The position numbers and the translations under genes were made by a program. DNA of 64,000 nucleotides from Aminobacter ciceronei (GTDB lineage: Bacteria; Pseudomonadota; Alphaproteobacteria; Rhizobiales; Rhizobiaceae): the NCBI RefSeq assembly GCF_014138625.1, contig NZ_JACJHY010000028.1, forward strand, positions 34,397 to 98,396, read 5' to 3'. This document shows, one piece after another, positions 28,397 to 35,860 of the stretch. Every line of letters starts with the position of its first letter. Position 1 is the stretch's first letter. The notes under the pieces are model-generated. The model worked only from the letters and a program-made list of their open reading frames with translations, did not search any database and was not told the origin of the DNA.

Positions 28397-30706
28397 ATGA
28401 CAGTCGTCACGCCGAAATTCGGAATGGGCGCGTCCGTATTGCGCGTCGAGGACGGCGCCTTCATCACCGGCAAGGGCCGTTACACCGACGACATCGCCGC
28501 CGCTGCGCAACTGCACGGCTACGTCCTGCGCTCGCCCGTCGCCAAGGCCAGCTTCACGATCGGCTCGCTCGAGGACGCGCGCGCCGCCCCTGGAGTCCAC
28601 CTGGTCCTGTCAGGTGCCGATGTCGCCCATCTCGGCGCCCTCAAGTCGACGGTCATGCAGAAGCAGCCTGACGGCACGCGGGCGCCGACACGCGACATTC
28701 CGATCCTGTGCCGCGACCGGGTTCATTATGTCGGCGATGCGGTGGCCTTCATCGTCGCCGACAGCCGCGCGCTTGCCCAGGACGCCGCCGAGCTGATCGA
28801 GGTCGACTATGACGGCGAGGACGCCGCCGCCAACACGGCGACTGCCCTCGACGCCGAGGCGCCGCTGGTCTGGCCTGAGCTCGGCAGCAATCGCGCCTTC
28901 ACCTACCATCTCGGCGACAAGGCGAGGGCCGACAGCGTCTTTGCCAAAGCCGATCACGTCACCAGCATCGAGTTCATCAACAACCGCCTGATCTGCAACT
29001 ACATGGAGCCGCGCTCGGCGATCGGCGAGTGGCGCGACGACGAAGACCGCTTCGTGCTCACCACCGGCTCGCAAGGCGTGCATTCGATGCGCAATGTGCT
29101 GACCGGCCAGGTGTTCGGCATCGAGAGCGACAAGCTGCGCGTCGTCACTCCCGATGTCGGCGGCGGTTTCGGCACCAAGGCCTTCGTCTACCGCGAGCAT
29201 GCGCTGGTGCTGGAAGCGGCCAGGCGGCTTGGCCGGCCGGTCAAATGGGCGAGCGACCGCACCGAACACTTCCTCACCGACGCGCAAGGCCGCGACAATG
29301 TCGTCAAAGCCGAGATGGCCATGGACAGGAACGGCCGCTTCCTCGGCCTGCGCGTCAGGTTGCTCTCCAATGTCGGCGCCTACGTCTCGCAATATGGCCC
29401 TGTCATCGCCTATATCGGTGCCAGCATGTCGACCGGCGTCTACGACATCCAGGCGCTCGATGTGACGATCGAAGGTGTCTACACCAACACCTGTCCTGTC
29501 GATGCCTATCGCGGCGCAGGGCGCCCGGAAGCAGCGCTTCTGGTCGAGAAGCTGACTGACGCCTGCGCCCGCGATCTCGGTCTCACTGTCGACGAGATCC
29601 GCCGCCGCAACTTCATCCGCCCGGAGCAGTTCCCGTACCGCACCCAGACCGGCCGGCTCTACGATGTCGGCGAGTTCGAGGCGCATATGGACCTGTCGAT
29701 GCAACGCGCCGGCTGGGCTGCATTCCCCGACCGTCTCGCCGAAGCCCGGTCGCGTGGAAAGATCCGCGGGCTCGGCATGGCGACCTACATCGAAGCCTGC
29801 GCCTTCGCCGGCTCCGAGCCGGCGCGGGTCGAACTCAATGCCGACGGCACCGTCTCGGTGTTCATCGGCACCCAGTCCAACGGTCAGGGCCATGCCACTG
29901 CCTATGCCCAGTTCGTCTCGGAAAAGCTCAATCTCGACGTCGCCAGCATCAGCGTCCACCAGGGCGACACCGACCAGCTTGCCAAGGGCGGCGGCACCGG
30001 TGGCTCGCGCTCGATCCCGCTTGGCGGCGTTTCCGCCTCCCGCGCCGGTGCTGCCCTTGCCGAGAAGCTGAAGAAGATCGCAGCCGACGAGCTGGAGGCG
30101 GCGGCCGCCGATATCGAGCTTGGCAATGGCGAGGCGCGCATCGTCGGCACCGACCGCGCCATGGCCTTCGCCGATCTCCATGCGGCGGCGAAAAACCCCG
30201 ACGATCTCAAGGCGATGGGCGAATTTGTTCAGGACGAGGCGACCTATCCCAACGGCACGCATATCTGCGAGGTCGAGATCGATCCGGAAACCGGCACCAC
30301 CGAAGTGGTCGCCTACACCATCGTCGACGATTTCGGCGCAACCGTGAACCCGATCCTGCTTGCCGGCCAGGTCCATGGCGGCGTCGTCCAGGGCATCGGC
30401 CAGGCGTTGCAGGAGGAGGCCGTCTACAGCGAGGACGGCCAGCTGCTGACGGCCAGCTTCATGGACTACACCATGCCGCGCGCCGACAGCGTGCCGTCCT
30501 TTCATTTCGAGACGCGCAACGTGCCCTCGACCACCAATGCCATGGGCATGAAGGGCGCGGGCGAGGCCGGCACCATCGGCGCCACGCCGGCGGCGCTCAA
30601 CGCGGTCACCGACGCGCTCCACCGCGCCTACGGCATCACCCACATTGAAATGCCCGCGACGCCGTTGCGCATCTGGGCGGCGATAGAGGCGGCACGGCAG
30701 CAGTGA
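28397..30706 (+). CDS. Molybdenum hydroxylase large subunit (xanthine dehydrogenase/CO dehydrogenase family)
   Basis: This 769-residue protein has the a/b-hammerhead domain (about 15-140) and the molybdopterin-binding domains typical of the large subunit of XdhB/CoxL-type hydroxylases. The cofactor-contacting GGGFGTK is near 253. The active-site loop reads AYRGAGR, as in form II or aldehyde/xanthine-type enzymes, not the AYRCSFR of true CO dehydrogenase. The catalytic Glu723 is in KGAGEAG. The usual FAD and 2Fe-2S subunits are not encoded nearby, so the electron-transfer partners must lie elsewhere. The next gene overlaps by four bases. The substrate cannot be predicted. Confidence 0.88.
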   Translation: MTVVTPKFGMGASVLRVEDGAFITGKGRYTDDIAAAAQLHGYVLRSPVAKASFTIGSLEDARAAPGVHLVLSGADVAHLGALKSTVMQKQPDGTRAPTRDIPILCRDRVHYVGDAVAFIVADSRALAQDAAELIEVDYDGEDAAANTATALDAEAPLVWPELGSNRAFTYHLGDKARADSVFAKADHVTSIEFINNRLICNYMEPRSAIGEWRDDEDRFVLTTGSQGVHSMRNVLTGQVFGIESDKLRVVTPDVGGGFGTKAFVYREHALVLEAARRLGRPVKWASDRTEHFLTDAQGRDNVVKAEMAMDRNGRFLGLRVRLLSNVGAYVSQYGPVIAYIGASMSTGVYDIQALDVTIEGVYTNTCPVDAYRGAGRPEAALLVEKLTDACARDLGLTVDEIRRRNFIRPEQFPYRTQTGRLYDVGEFEAHMDLSMQRAGWAAFPDRLAEARSRGKIRGLGMATYIEACAFAGSEPARVELNADGTVSVFIGTQSNGQGHATAYAQFVSEKLNLDVASISVHQGDTDQLAKGGGTGGSRSIPLGGVSASRAGAALAEKLKKIAADELEAAAADIELGNGEARIVGTDRAMAFADLHAAAKNPDDLKAMGEFVQDEATYPNGTHICEVEIDPETGTTEVVAYTIVDDFGATVNPILLAGQVHGGVVQGIGQALQEEAVYSEDGQLLTASFMDYTMPRADSVPSFHFETRNVPSTTNAMGMKGAGEAGTIGATPAALNAVTDALHRAYGITHIEMPATPLRIWAAIEAARQQ

Positions 30707-31650
30707 AGCAAAACGTGGTTCAGGCGGCGTCGTCGCCGCTTACAGGTATCGCTCTCAAGGTCATTTCGGTGGCGATCTTTGTCGGCATGTCGACGGCCAT
30801 CAAGCTGGCCGGCCAGGTGCCCGCCGGCCAGATCGTCTTCTACCGGTCCTTCTTCGCCATCTTTCCGATCCTCGTCTTCCTCGCCTGCCGCGGTGAGCTG
30901 CGCACGGCGGTCACCACCAGGCGGCCATTCGGCCACATCATGCGCGGGCTCGCCGGCGTCACCGCCATGGGCTTCGGTTTCTATGCGCTGACCCAACTGC
31001 CGCTGCCCGAGGCGATCACGCTCAACTATGCCCAGCCGCTGCTCGTCGTCGTCTTCAGCGCGCTGATCCTCGGCGAAAACGTTCGCGCCTATCGCTGGAC
31101 CGCGGTTGCCGTCGGTCTCGTCGGCGTGCTGATCGTGTCGTGGCCCAACCTGACGCTGTTCACCTCTCCCGGCGGCGTCAGCGACAAGGCGGCGATGGGA
31201 GCTGTCGCCGCCATCATCGGCGCGGGCCTGTCGGCCATCGCCATGCTTTTGGTGCGCAACCTCGTCCACACCGAACGCACGGCAACCATCGTTTTGTGGT
31301 TCTCGCTGACCGCCAGCGTCATGGCCCTGTTCAGCCTGCCTTTCGGCTGGCAGTCGCTGAGCTGGCAGCAGACGGCGCTGCTCGTCACCGGCGGCTTCTG
31401 CGGCGGTATCGCCCAGCTGTTCATGACCGAGGCCTACCGCCACGCCGAGGCCTCGACCGTCGCGCCCTTCGAATACACCTCCCTGCTGCTCGGCATCGCC
31501 GTCGGCTATCTCGTCTTCGGCGACCTGCCGACCATCCATACGCTGGTCGGCGGCATCATCGTCATCGCCGCCGGCATCTTCATCATCTGGCGCGAACAAC
31601 GCCTTGGCCTGGAACGCCAGGCGGTCAAGAAAGCGTCCTCGCCGCAATAG
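30703..31650 (+). CDS. DMT-superfamily (EamA) transporter
   Basis: The product has 315 residues, ten hydrophobic helices and two EamA halves, at about 18-145 and 160-295. Typical words are AGQIVFYRSFFAI in the first half and EASTVAPFEYTSLLLG in the second. Such proteins export or exchange amino acids, nucleotides or other metabolites. The start is GTG 30703, overlapping the stop of the hydroxylase gene (GTGA), so the two are translationally coupled. A link between a hydroxylated metabolite and this exporter is plausible but unproven. Confidence 0.87.
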   Translation: MKQNVVQAASSPLTGIALKVISVAIFVGMSTAIKLAGQVPAGQIVFYRSFFAIFPILVFLACRGELRTAVTTRRPFGHIMRGLAGVTAMGFGFYALTQLPLPEAITLNYAQPLLVVVFSALILGENVRAYRWTAVAVGLVGVLIVSWPNLTLFTSPGGVSDKAAMGAVAAIIGAGLSAIAMLLVRNLVHTERTATIVLWFSLTASVMALFSLPFGWQSLSWQQTALLVTGGFCGGIAQLFMTEAYRHAEASTVAPFEYTSLLLGIAVGYLVFGDLPTIHTLVGGIIVIAAGIFIIWREQRLGLERQAVKKASSPQ

Positions 31651-31730
31651 GCGGCGACGGCAATGCATCCGGAGCCTGCCCGCTCCTCGGACTGATCTGA
31701 GGCGACTGAATTCCCGTCGAAGGGCGAGCC

Positions 31731-32738
31731 ATGACTTTGAACGCATTTTCCGACCCGATCGACGTCGTCATGCCCTGGGTCGACGGCAGCGATCCTGTCC
31801 ACCGTGAAAGCCTGCTGCGCCACTGGCCGAAGCGGCCATGGCTGAGGCCGGCATCCTGTCGTTTTCGCGAGAATGGCGAGTTGCGTTATGCGCTGCGGTC
31901 GATCCATTTCCATCTGCCCTGGGTCCGCACCATCCATCTCGTCACCAACGGTCAGGTGCCGTCATGGCTCGACCTCGATCGTCCCGGCATCAACCTCGTC
32001 ACCCATGCGGAATTCTTCGCCGAGCCTTCCGGCCTGCCGGTGTTCAGTTCCAGCGCCATCGAAGCCAATCTGCACGGCATCGGGAGGGCCGGTGTCGCCA
32101 ATCGCTTCCTGCTGTTCAACGACGACTTCTTCGTCGGCCAGATGGTATCGAAGGAAGAGTTCGTCTTGCCCGATGGTCGTGCGCGGCTTCACGTCATGGC
32201 GGCGAGGCTGCCACGGTTTCGGCTGCGGGCGGATCGCTACATCAGGACGCTCGCCTTCAACAATCTGCTTTTGTGCCTGGCGTTCCGCCGCAGGCGCTGG
32301 TCCTACCCGCCGCATGTCCCGCTGCTGCTGGAACTCGACAAGCTGGCCTGGCTGCACGACCGCTTCGGCTTCTGGCTGCGCCGCACGGCGCGGCATCGTT
32401 TCCGCCAGAGCACGGACGCGTCGGCGAAGGTGCTCTACATCAATGCCATTGCCGAGCGTGATCGCGGCCGCGCCGACGGCGTCGTGCAGGTGAAGCTGGT
32501 ACAGGAGAATGTCGTGGCCGTCCGGGACGACGAGGCGTTCAGTCGGTCGCTGGCAGGCCTGGTCGCAGCACCGCCGGCCTTTTTCTGTCTCAATGACGAG
32601 ATCGACGACGAGGCGCGTGCCGGTGTCAGGGCCGTGGAGATGCAGGCAGCCCTGGCGGCGATCTTTCCGGACCCGTCGCCGTTCGAAAAGGATCGTGTCT
32701 TATCGCGGCCTGACGCTATTGAACGGCCAGGCACCTGA
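31731..32738 (+). CDS. Stealth-family sugar-phosphate transferase
   Basis: A 335-residue protein with the four Stealth regions: CR1 is PIDVVMPWVDGSDP (residues 8-21), CR2 includes GELRYALRSIHFHLPWVRTI and FLLFNDDFFVG, and the C-terminal CR4 word is FFCLNDEI. Stealth proteins transfer hexose-1-phosphate or GlcNAc-1-phosphate in capsule and teichoic-like polymer synthesis, and are related to the human GlcNAc-phosphotransferase. No capsule or exopolysaccharide genes are adjacent. The last 23 bases overlap the 3' end of the convergent regulator gene. No signal peptide or span is seen, so the protein is cytoplasmic. Confidence 0.88.
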   Translation: MTLNAFSDPIDVVMPWVDGSDPVHRESLLRHWPKRPWLRPASCRFRENGELRYALRSIHFHLPWVRTIHLVTNGQVPSWLDLDRPGINLVTHAEFFAEPSGLPVFSSSAIEANLHGIGRAGVANRFLLFNDDFFVGQMVSKEEFVLPDGRARLHVMAARLPRFRLRADRYIRTLAFNNLLLCLAFRRRRWSYPPHVPLLLELDKLAWLHDRFGFWLRRTARHRFRQSTDASAKVLYINAIAERDRGRADGVVQVKLVQENVVAVRDDEAFSRSLAGLVAAPPAFFCLNDEIDDEARAGVRAVEMQAALAAIFPDPSPFEKDRVLSRPDAIERPGT

Positions 32739-33510
32739 GCCGCGCCGCCGTCTCTTCGTCGGCGGGGAAGAAGGATTCGATGGCGATTTCCGACAGAGTC
32801 ACGTCGAGCGGCGTGCCGAACACGGTGATCGTGCTGATGAAGGACAGCACGTCGTCCCCGACGCGCAGCCGGAGCGGATGGGCGATCGCCAGCGGATCGG
32901 CCTGCAGCGGCCGGCCCTGGCGCGGCCCGTCGGGATAGGTCAGCAATTCCTGCTCCAGCGCCTTGAGCACCGGGTCGCCTGCCGTGTCGTTCTGGTGCTT
33001 CAGCCGTTCGAGCAGATGCGAGCGCCATTCATGCAGGTTGACGATGCGCGGCGCCACGCCTTTCGGGTGCAGGCTGAGCCGGAGCACGTTGACCGGCGGC
33101 TCGAGCAGGGCGGCATCGACGCCGGCAAGCATCGGGCCGAGCGCCGCATTGCCCTCGATCAGGTTCCAATGCCGGTCGACCGCGATGGCGGGGTAGGGCT
33201 CATGCCCCTTCAGCACCATGCGCACCGCCTCCATGGCGGGTGCCAGCGAGGGGTGGTCGAGCGGTTTTTCGCTGAAGCTCGGTGCGTATCCGGCGGCGAG
33301 CAGCAGCTGGTTGCGCTGGCGCAGCGGGATTTCGAGCTGTTCGGCCAGATGCAGTACCATCTCGCGCGACGGCGCCGAGCGCCCGCTTTCCATGAAGCTC
33401 AGATGCCGTTGCGAGATTTCAGCTTCCATCGCCAGGTCGAGCTGGCTCATGCGCCGCCTGGTGCGCCATTCGCGGATGAGGTCGCCTACGGAGTTTTGTG
33501 TGTTTGTCAT
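32716..33510 (-). CDS. XRE-family regulator with MmyB-like ligand-binding domain
   Basis: The product has 264 residues. A helix-turn-helix at about 8-63 (IREWRTRRRMSQLDLAMEA, then ISQRHLSFMESGR) precedes the MmyB-like ligand-binding domain with the words PYPAIAVDRHWNLIEGN, VNVLRLSLHP and SFISTITVFGTP. Regulators of this type usually repress an adjacent divergent gene and respond to small hydrophobic ligands. Here the divergent gene encodes a four-span membrane protein (33643), with 132 bases between. A short inverted repeat, ATTAC at 33545-33549 and GTAAT at 33557-33561, could be an operator. The ligand is unknown. Confidence 0.88.
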   Translation of the reverse strand: MTNTQNSVGDLIREWRTRRRMSQLDLAMEAEISQRHLSFMESGRSAPSREMVLHLAEQLEIPLRQRNQLLLAAGYAPSFSEKPLDHPSLAPAMEAVRMVLKGHEPYPAIAVDRHWNLIEGNAALGPMLAGVDAALLEPPVNVLRLSLHPKGVAPRIVNLHEWRSHLLERLKHQNDTAGDPVLKALEQELLTYPDGPRQGRPLQADPLAIAHPLRLRVGDDVLSFISTITVFGTPLDVTLSEIAIESFFPADEETAARLRCLAVQ

Positions 33511-33642
33511 GCCGCCACACTAAGCAGAGGCAATTCTGATTGCTATTACCTCAAGCGTAATCGCATTGGTTCAGCGGCGGTGAGATGTTCGGTTTCAGGA
33601 AGGCGGTCGCAGACAGCCTCCACAACCGAACAGGAGCCAGCC

Positions 33643-34047
33643 ATGTCCATCACCGTCACCCCCTTCCTTCGCAACGTCCTCCATGCTGATGCGCTGATCA
33701 GCGGCGCGGCCGGCCTGCTGATGATGCTTGGCACCCCGCTGTTGTCGCCGCTGCTCGAACTGCCGGCGCAACTGCTGTTCTGGGCAGGCCTGGTGCTGGT
33801 GCCCTTCGTTGCCATGCTGGTGGTCATCGCCCGCCGCGCCACGGTGTCGAAGCTCGTCATGATCGACATCATCGCCATCAATGTGCTGTGGGTGGTCGCC
33901 AGCTTCGGCCTGCTCGTCAGCGGTGTCGTGGCGCCGAATGCACTCGGCATCGCCTTCGTGGTTGCCCAGGCGCTGGCGGTCGCGGTCTTCGCCGAACTGC
34001 AGTTCATCGGCATCCGCCGCGCCACGTCAGTGGTCGCGGCTGCCTGA
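33643..34047 (+). CDS. Small membrane protein with four predicted spans
   Basis: A 134-residue, strongly hydrophobic protein with four likely helices at about 18-36, 42-62, 70-95 and 102-125 and short basic loops (IARRATVSK). I know similar unnamed rhizobial proteins but no function. ATG 33643 follows an AGGAG at 33632-33636. The gene is divergent from an MmyB-type regulator, which makes it the probable regulated target. It converges on the uracil-DNA glycosylase gene with 13 bases between the stops. Confidence 0.75.
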   Translation: MSITVTPFLRNVLHADALISGAAGLLMMLGTPLLSPLLELPAQLLFWAGLVLVPFVAMLVVIARRATVSKLVMIDIIAINVLWVVASFGLLVSGVVAPNALGIAFVVAQALAVAVFAELQFIGIRRATSVVAAA

Positions 34048-34060
34048 TCGGCGACAAAAG

Positions 34061-34918
34061 CTAGAGGCTGCCGAGTTGCCGCAGCTTCGCCTTGACCTCG
34101 AGGAAATCCCGCCACGCAAGCTTCTTGTGGGCGGGATTTCTCAGCAGATAGGCCGGGTGCAGCGTCGGCATGACAGGGATGACGGTGCCGTCTGCCGTGA
34201 CATGGTTTTTCCAGCTGCCGCGCAGTCTCAGAATTCCGTCCTGCGAGCCGACCAGCAGCTTGGCCGAGGGGCCGCCAAGCGTCACCAGCACCTTGGGCCT
34301 GGCAAGGGCGATCTGGCGCTCGACGAATGGCCGGCAGATCTCCGTTTCATGCGGGGTCGGCGTGCGGTTGCCGGGCGGACGCCACGGAATCACGTTGGCG
34401 ATATAGGCTGATGTCCTGTCGAGCCCGATCGCTGCAAGGATGCGGTCGAGCAATTGGCCCGAGCGGCCGACGAACGGCAGGCCTTCGAGGTCCTCGTCGC
34501 GGCCGGGCGCTTCGCCGACCAGCATCAGATCGGCTTCGGGGTTGCCGTCGGCAAAGACCATGCTCTTGGCCGTGGCCTTCAGATTGCAGCCCTCGAAACC
34601 TTCCATGATCTGCTTGAGCTCGTCGAGCGTTGCTGCCTTGGAGGCAAGTTCGCGTGCCGCGGCGGCCTGCGCCTCGTCAGGCACGGCGGCAACCGCTGCC
34701 GGTCGCGGCTGAGGCGGTGCCGTGGCAGGGGCGGCGCCGGGGCGGGGCGCCTCGGCCGCCCTGTCCGCCAGCTGCCGTGATGCCGCCAGGCGCTGCTGGG
34801 CGTTTTCGGCAAAGCGGTCGATCGGGTCGTCGACAAGCGCATCATCGACCCCCGCCGCCGCATAGAAGGCGAGCAGATCGCGCAGATCCGGAGGTTCGTT
34901 TCCCGAAAGTGAGGCCAT
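34061..34918 (-). CDS. Uracil-DNA glycosylase, family 4-like
   Basis: This enzyme removes uracil from DNA at the start of base-excision repair. The 285-residue protein has an Ala/Pro-rich N-terminal region of about 85 residues and then the catalytic domain. Motif 1 is VGEAPGRDED followed by LPFVGRSGQLLD, and the DNA-contacting motif 2 is HPAYLLRN. Family 4 enzymes bind a 4Fe-4S cluster through four cysteines. Only two candidates are present here: one in EGCNLK and one in EICRPF. The others are replaced by Phe and Trp (in IPWRPPGN). The start at ATG 34918 gives MASLSGNEPP; upstream frame is not family-like. Confidence 0.86.
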   Translation of the reverse strand: MASLSGNEPPDLRDLLAFYAAAGVDDALVDDPIDRFAENAQQRLAASRQLADRAAEAPRPGAAPATAPPQPRPAAVAAVPDEAQAAAARELASKAATLDELKQIMEGFEGCNLKATAKSMVFADGNPEADLMLVGEAPGRDEDLEGLPFVGRSGQLLDRILAAIGLDRTSAYIANVIPWRPPGNRTPTPHETEICRPFVERQIALARPKVLVTLGGPSAKLLVGSQDGILRLRGSWKNHVTADGTVIPVMPTLHPAYLLRNPAHKKLAWRDFLEVKAKLRQLGSL

Positions 34919-34955
34919 TGGCACAGTTACGGCGTTACGCCGCCGGTTTGCAAGT

Positions 34956-35609
34956 TCACGAGGACGGAATGCGCGGGTCCTGCACCAGATAAAAGCGCCA
35001 GCGTGGTGTGTAGTCGGTGACCAGGAAGCTGAAGCCGGCAATTGCCAGCGGGTCGACCTTGCCGTCGATGAAGCGCAGCCGGTCATATGGTTCGAAGTCG
35101 CGGCTGTACTGGGCGAAGCTGTCGGAGGAGATGTTGACGTTGTCGGTGCGGCGCTGGTCGAAGGACAGCCCGTCGCCGAACACGCTGGCCTGGCCTTGCT
35201 GCTCCTGCAGCTCGAACTCGAATTCCACCCACGCCTGGCCGCTGTTGTTCAGCGCCTCGATGCGCATGAACATGATGCCATTGGCATAGAAGCCCGAGCT
35301 GTCGAAGGGCCGGATCGGCCGGGTCGTGCGGATCGTCAGCGTCACCGGCGTCGACGAATCCAGTTCTTCCCTGATGACGAAGGGGTCTTCCCTGGTGCCG
35401 GTTCCCGAAACGCCGGTGATCTGGAAGCCGCCGAGTTCATCGGAAAACGAATAGGCCCCGGCATTCCAGACCTTTTGACCGGCCTCGGTCTCCTGCGAGC
35501 GACCTTCGCTGACAAGACATGTCGCAATAAGAAGGGCAGCCCCAGCCAGGATGTGGCGTTTGGGGTGCAAGCGCTCCAGTCCGGTCCTGCAAGGCACGTG
35601 TTGGCGCAT
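34956..35609 (-). CDS. Conserved exported protein of unknown function
   Basis: A 217-residue protein with a basic head and a hydrophobic signal segment (HILAGAALLIATCLV). The mature part is strand-rich, with GTGTREDPFVIREEL, TLTIRTTRPIRPF and DYTPRWRFYLVQDPRIPSS, and has no catalytic motif I can name. I have the impression of a family conserved across Rhizobiales. It is divergent from the ETF-ubiquinone oxidoreductase gene; the palindrome at 35701 lies in the shared spacer. The start is uncertain because ATG 35607-35609 has no good ribosome binding site. Confidence 0.68.
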   Translation of the reverse strand: MRQHVPCRTGLERLHPKRHILAGAALLIATCLVSEGRSQETEAGQKVWNAGAYSFSDELGGFQITGVSGTGTREDPFVIREELDSSTPVTLTIRTTRPIRPFDSSGFYANGIMFMRIEALNNSGQAWVEFEFELQEQQGQASVFGDGLSFDQRRTDNVNISSDSFAQYSRDFEPYDRLRFIDGKVDPLAIAGFSFLVTDYTPRWRFYLVQDPRIPSS

Positions 35610-35700
35610 ATGGAATCAATGGACGAAAAGGCTGTTGAACAACACCTGTTTCGTGACAGTACGGGCCATAACCCACAGCCGAAAGGTGAAATCTTTTGAC

Positions 35701-35717
35701 CTTTACGTTAACGTAAG
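35701..35717. promoter_or_regulatory. Perfect palindrome, LiuR/MerR-type operator candidate
   Basis: CTTTACGTTAACGTAAG contains the exact 14-bp palindrome TTACGTTAACGTAA at 35703-35716. This matches the motif type described for LiuR, a MerR-family regulator of branched-chain amino acid and fatty acid catabolism in proteobacteria. It lies 144 bases upstream of the etfD start and 92 bases upstream of the divergent gene. Control of etfD by such a regulator is inferred. Confidence 0.68.
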
Positions 35718-35860
35718 ATAATTCATTGCTCGGAGGAGAGCGTCGTTAGGCCAAACAGCCGATGTGCGGATTGGTCCGTTTGACGTTTGCCGACGATGCG
35801 CTATGCAGCGCTTAGCTACAGATTGCCCCTGGGACAGGGCTAGCCAACGCGGAGGGATTG

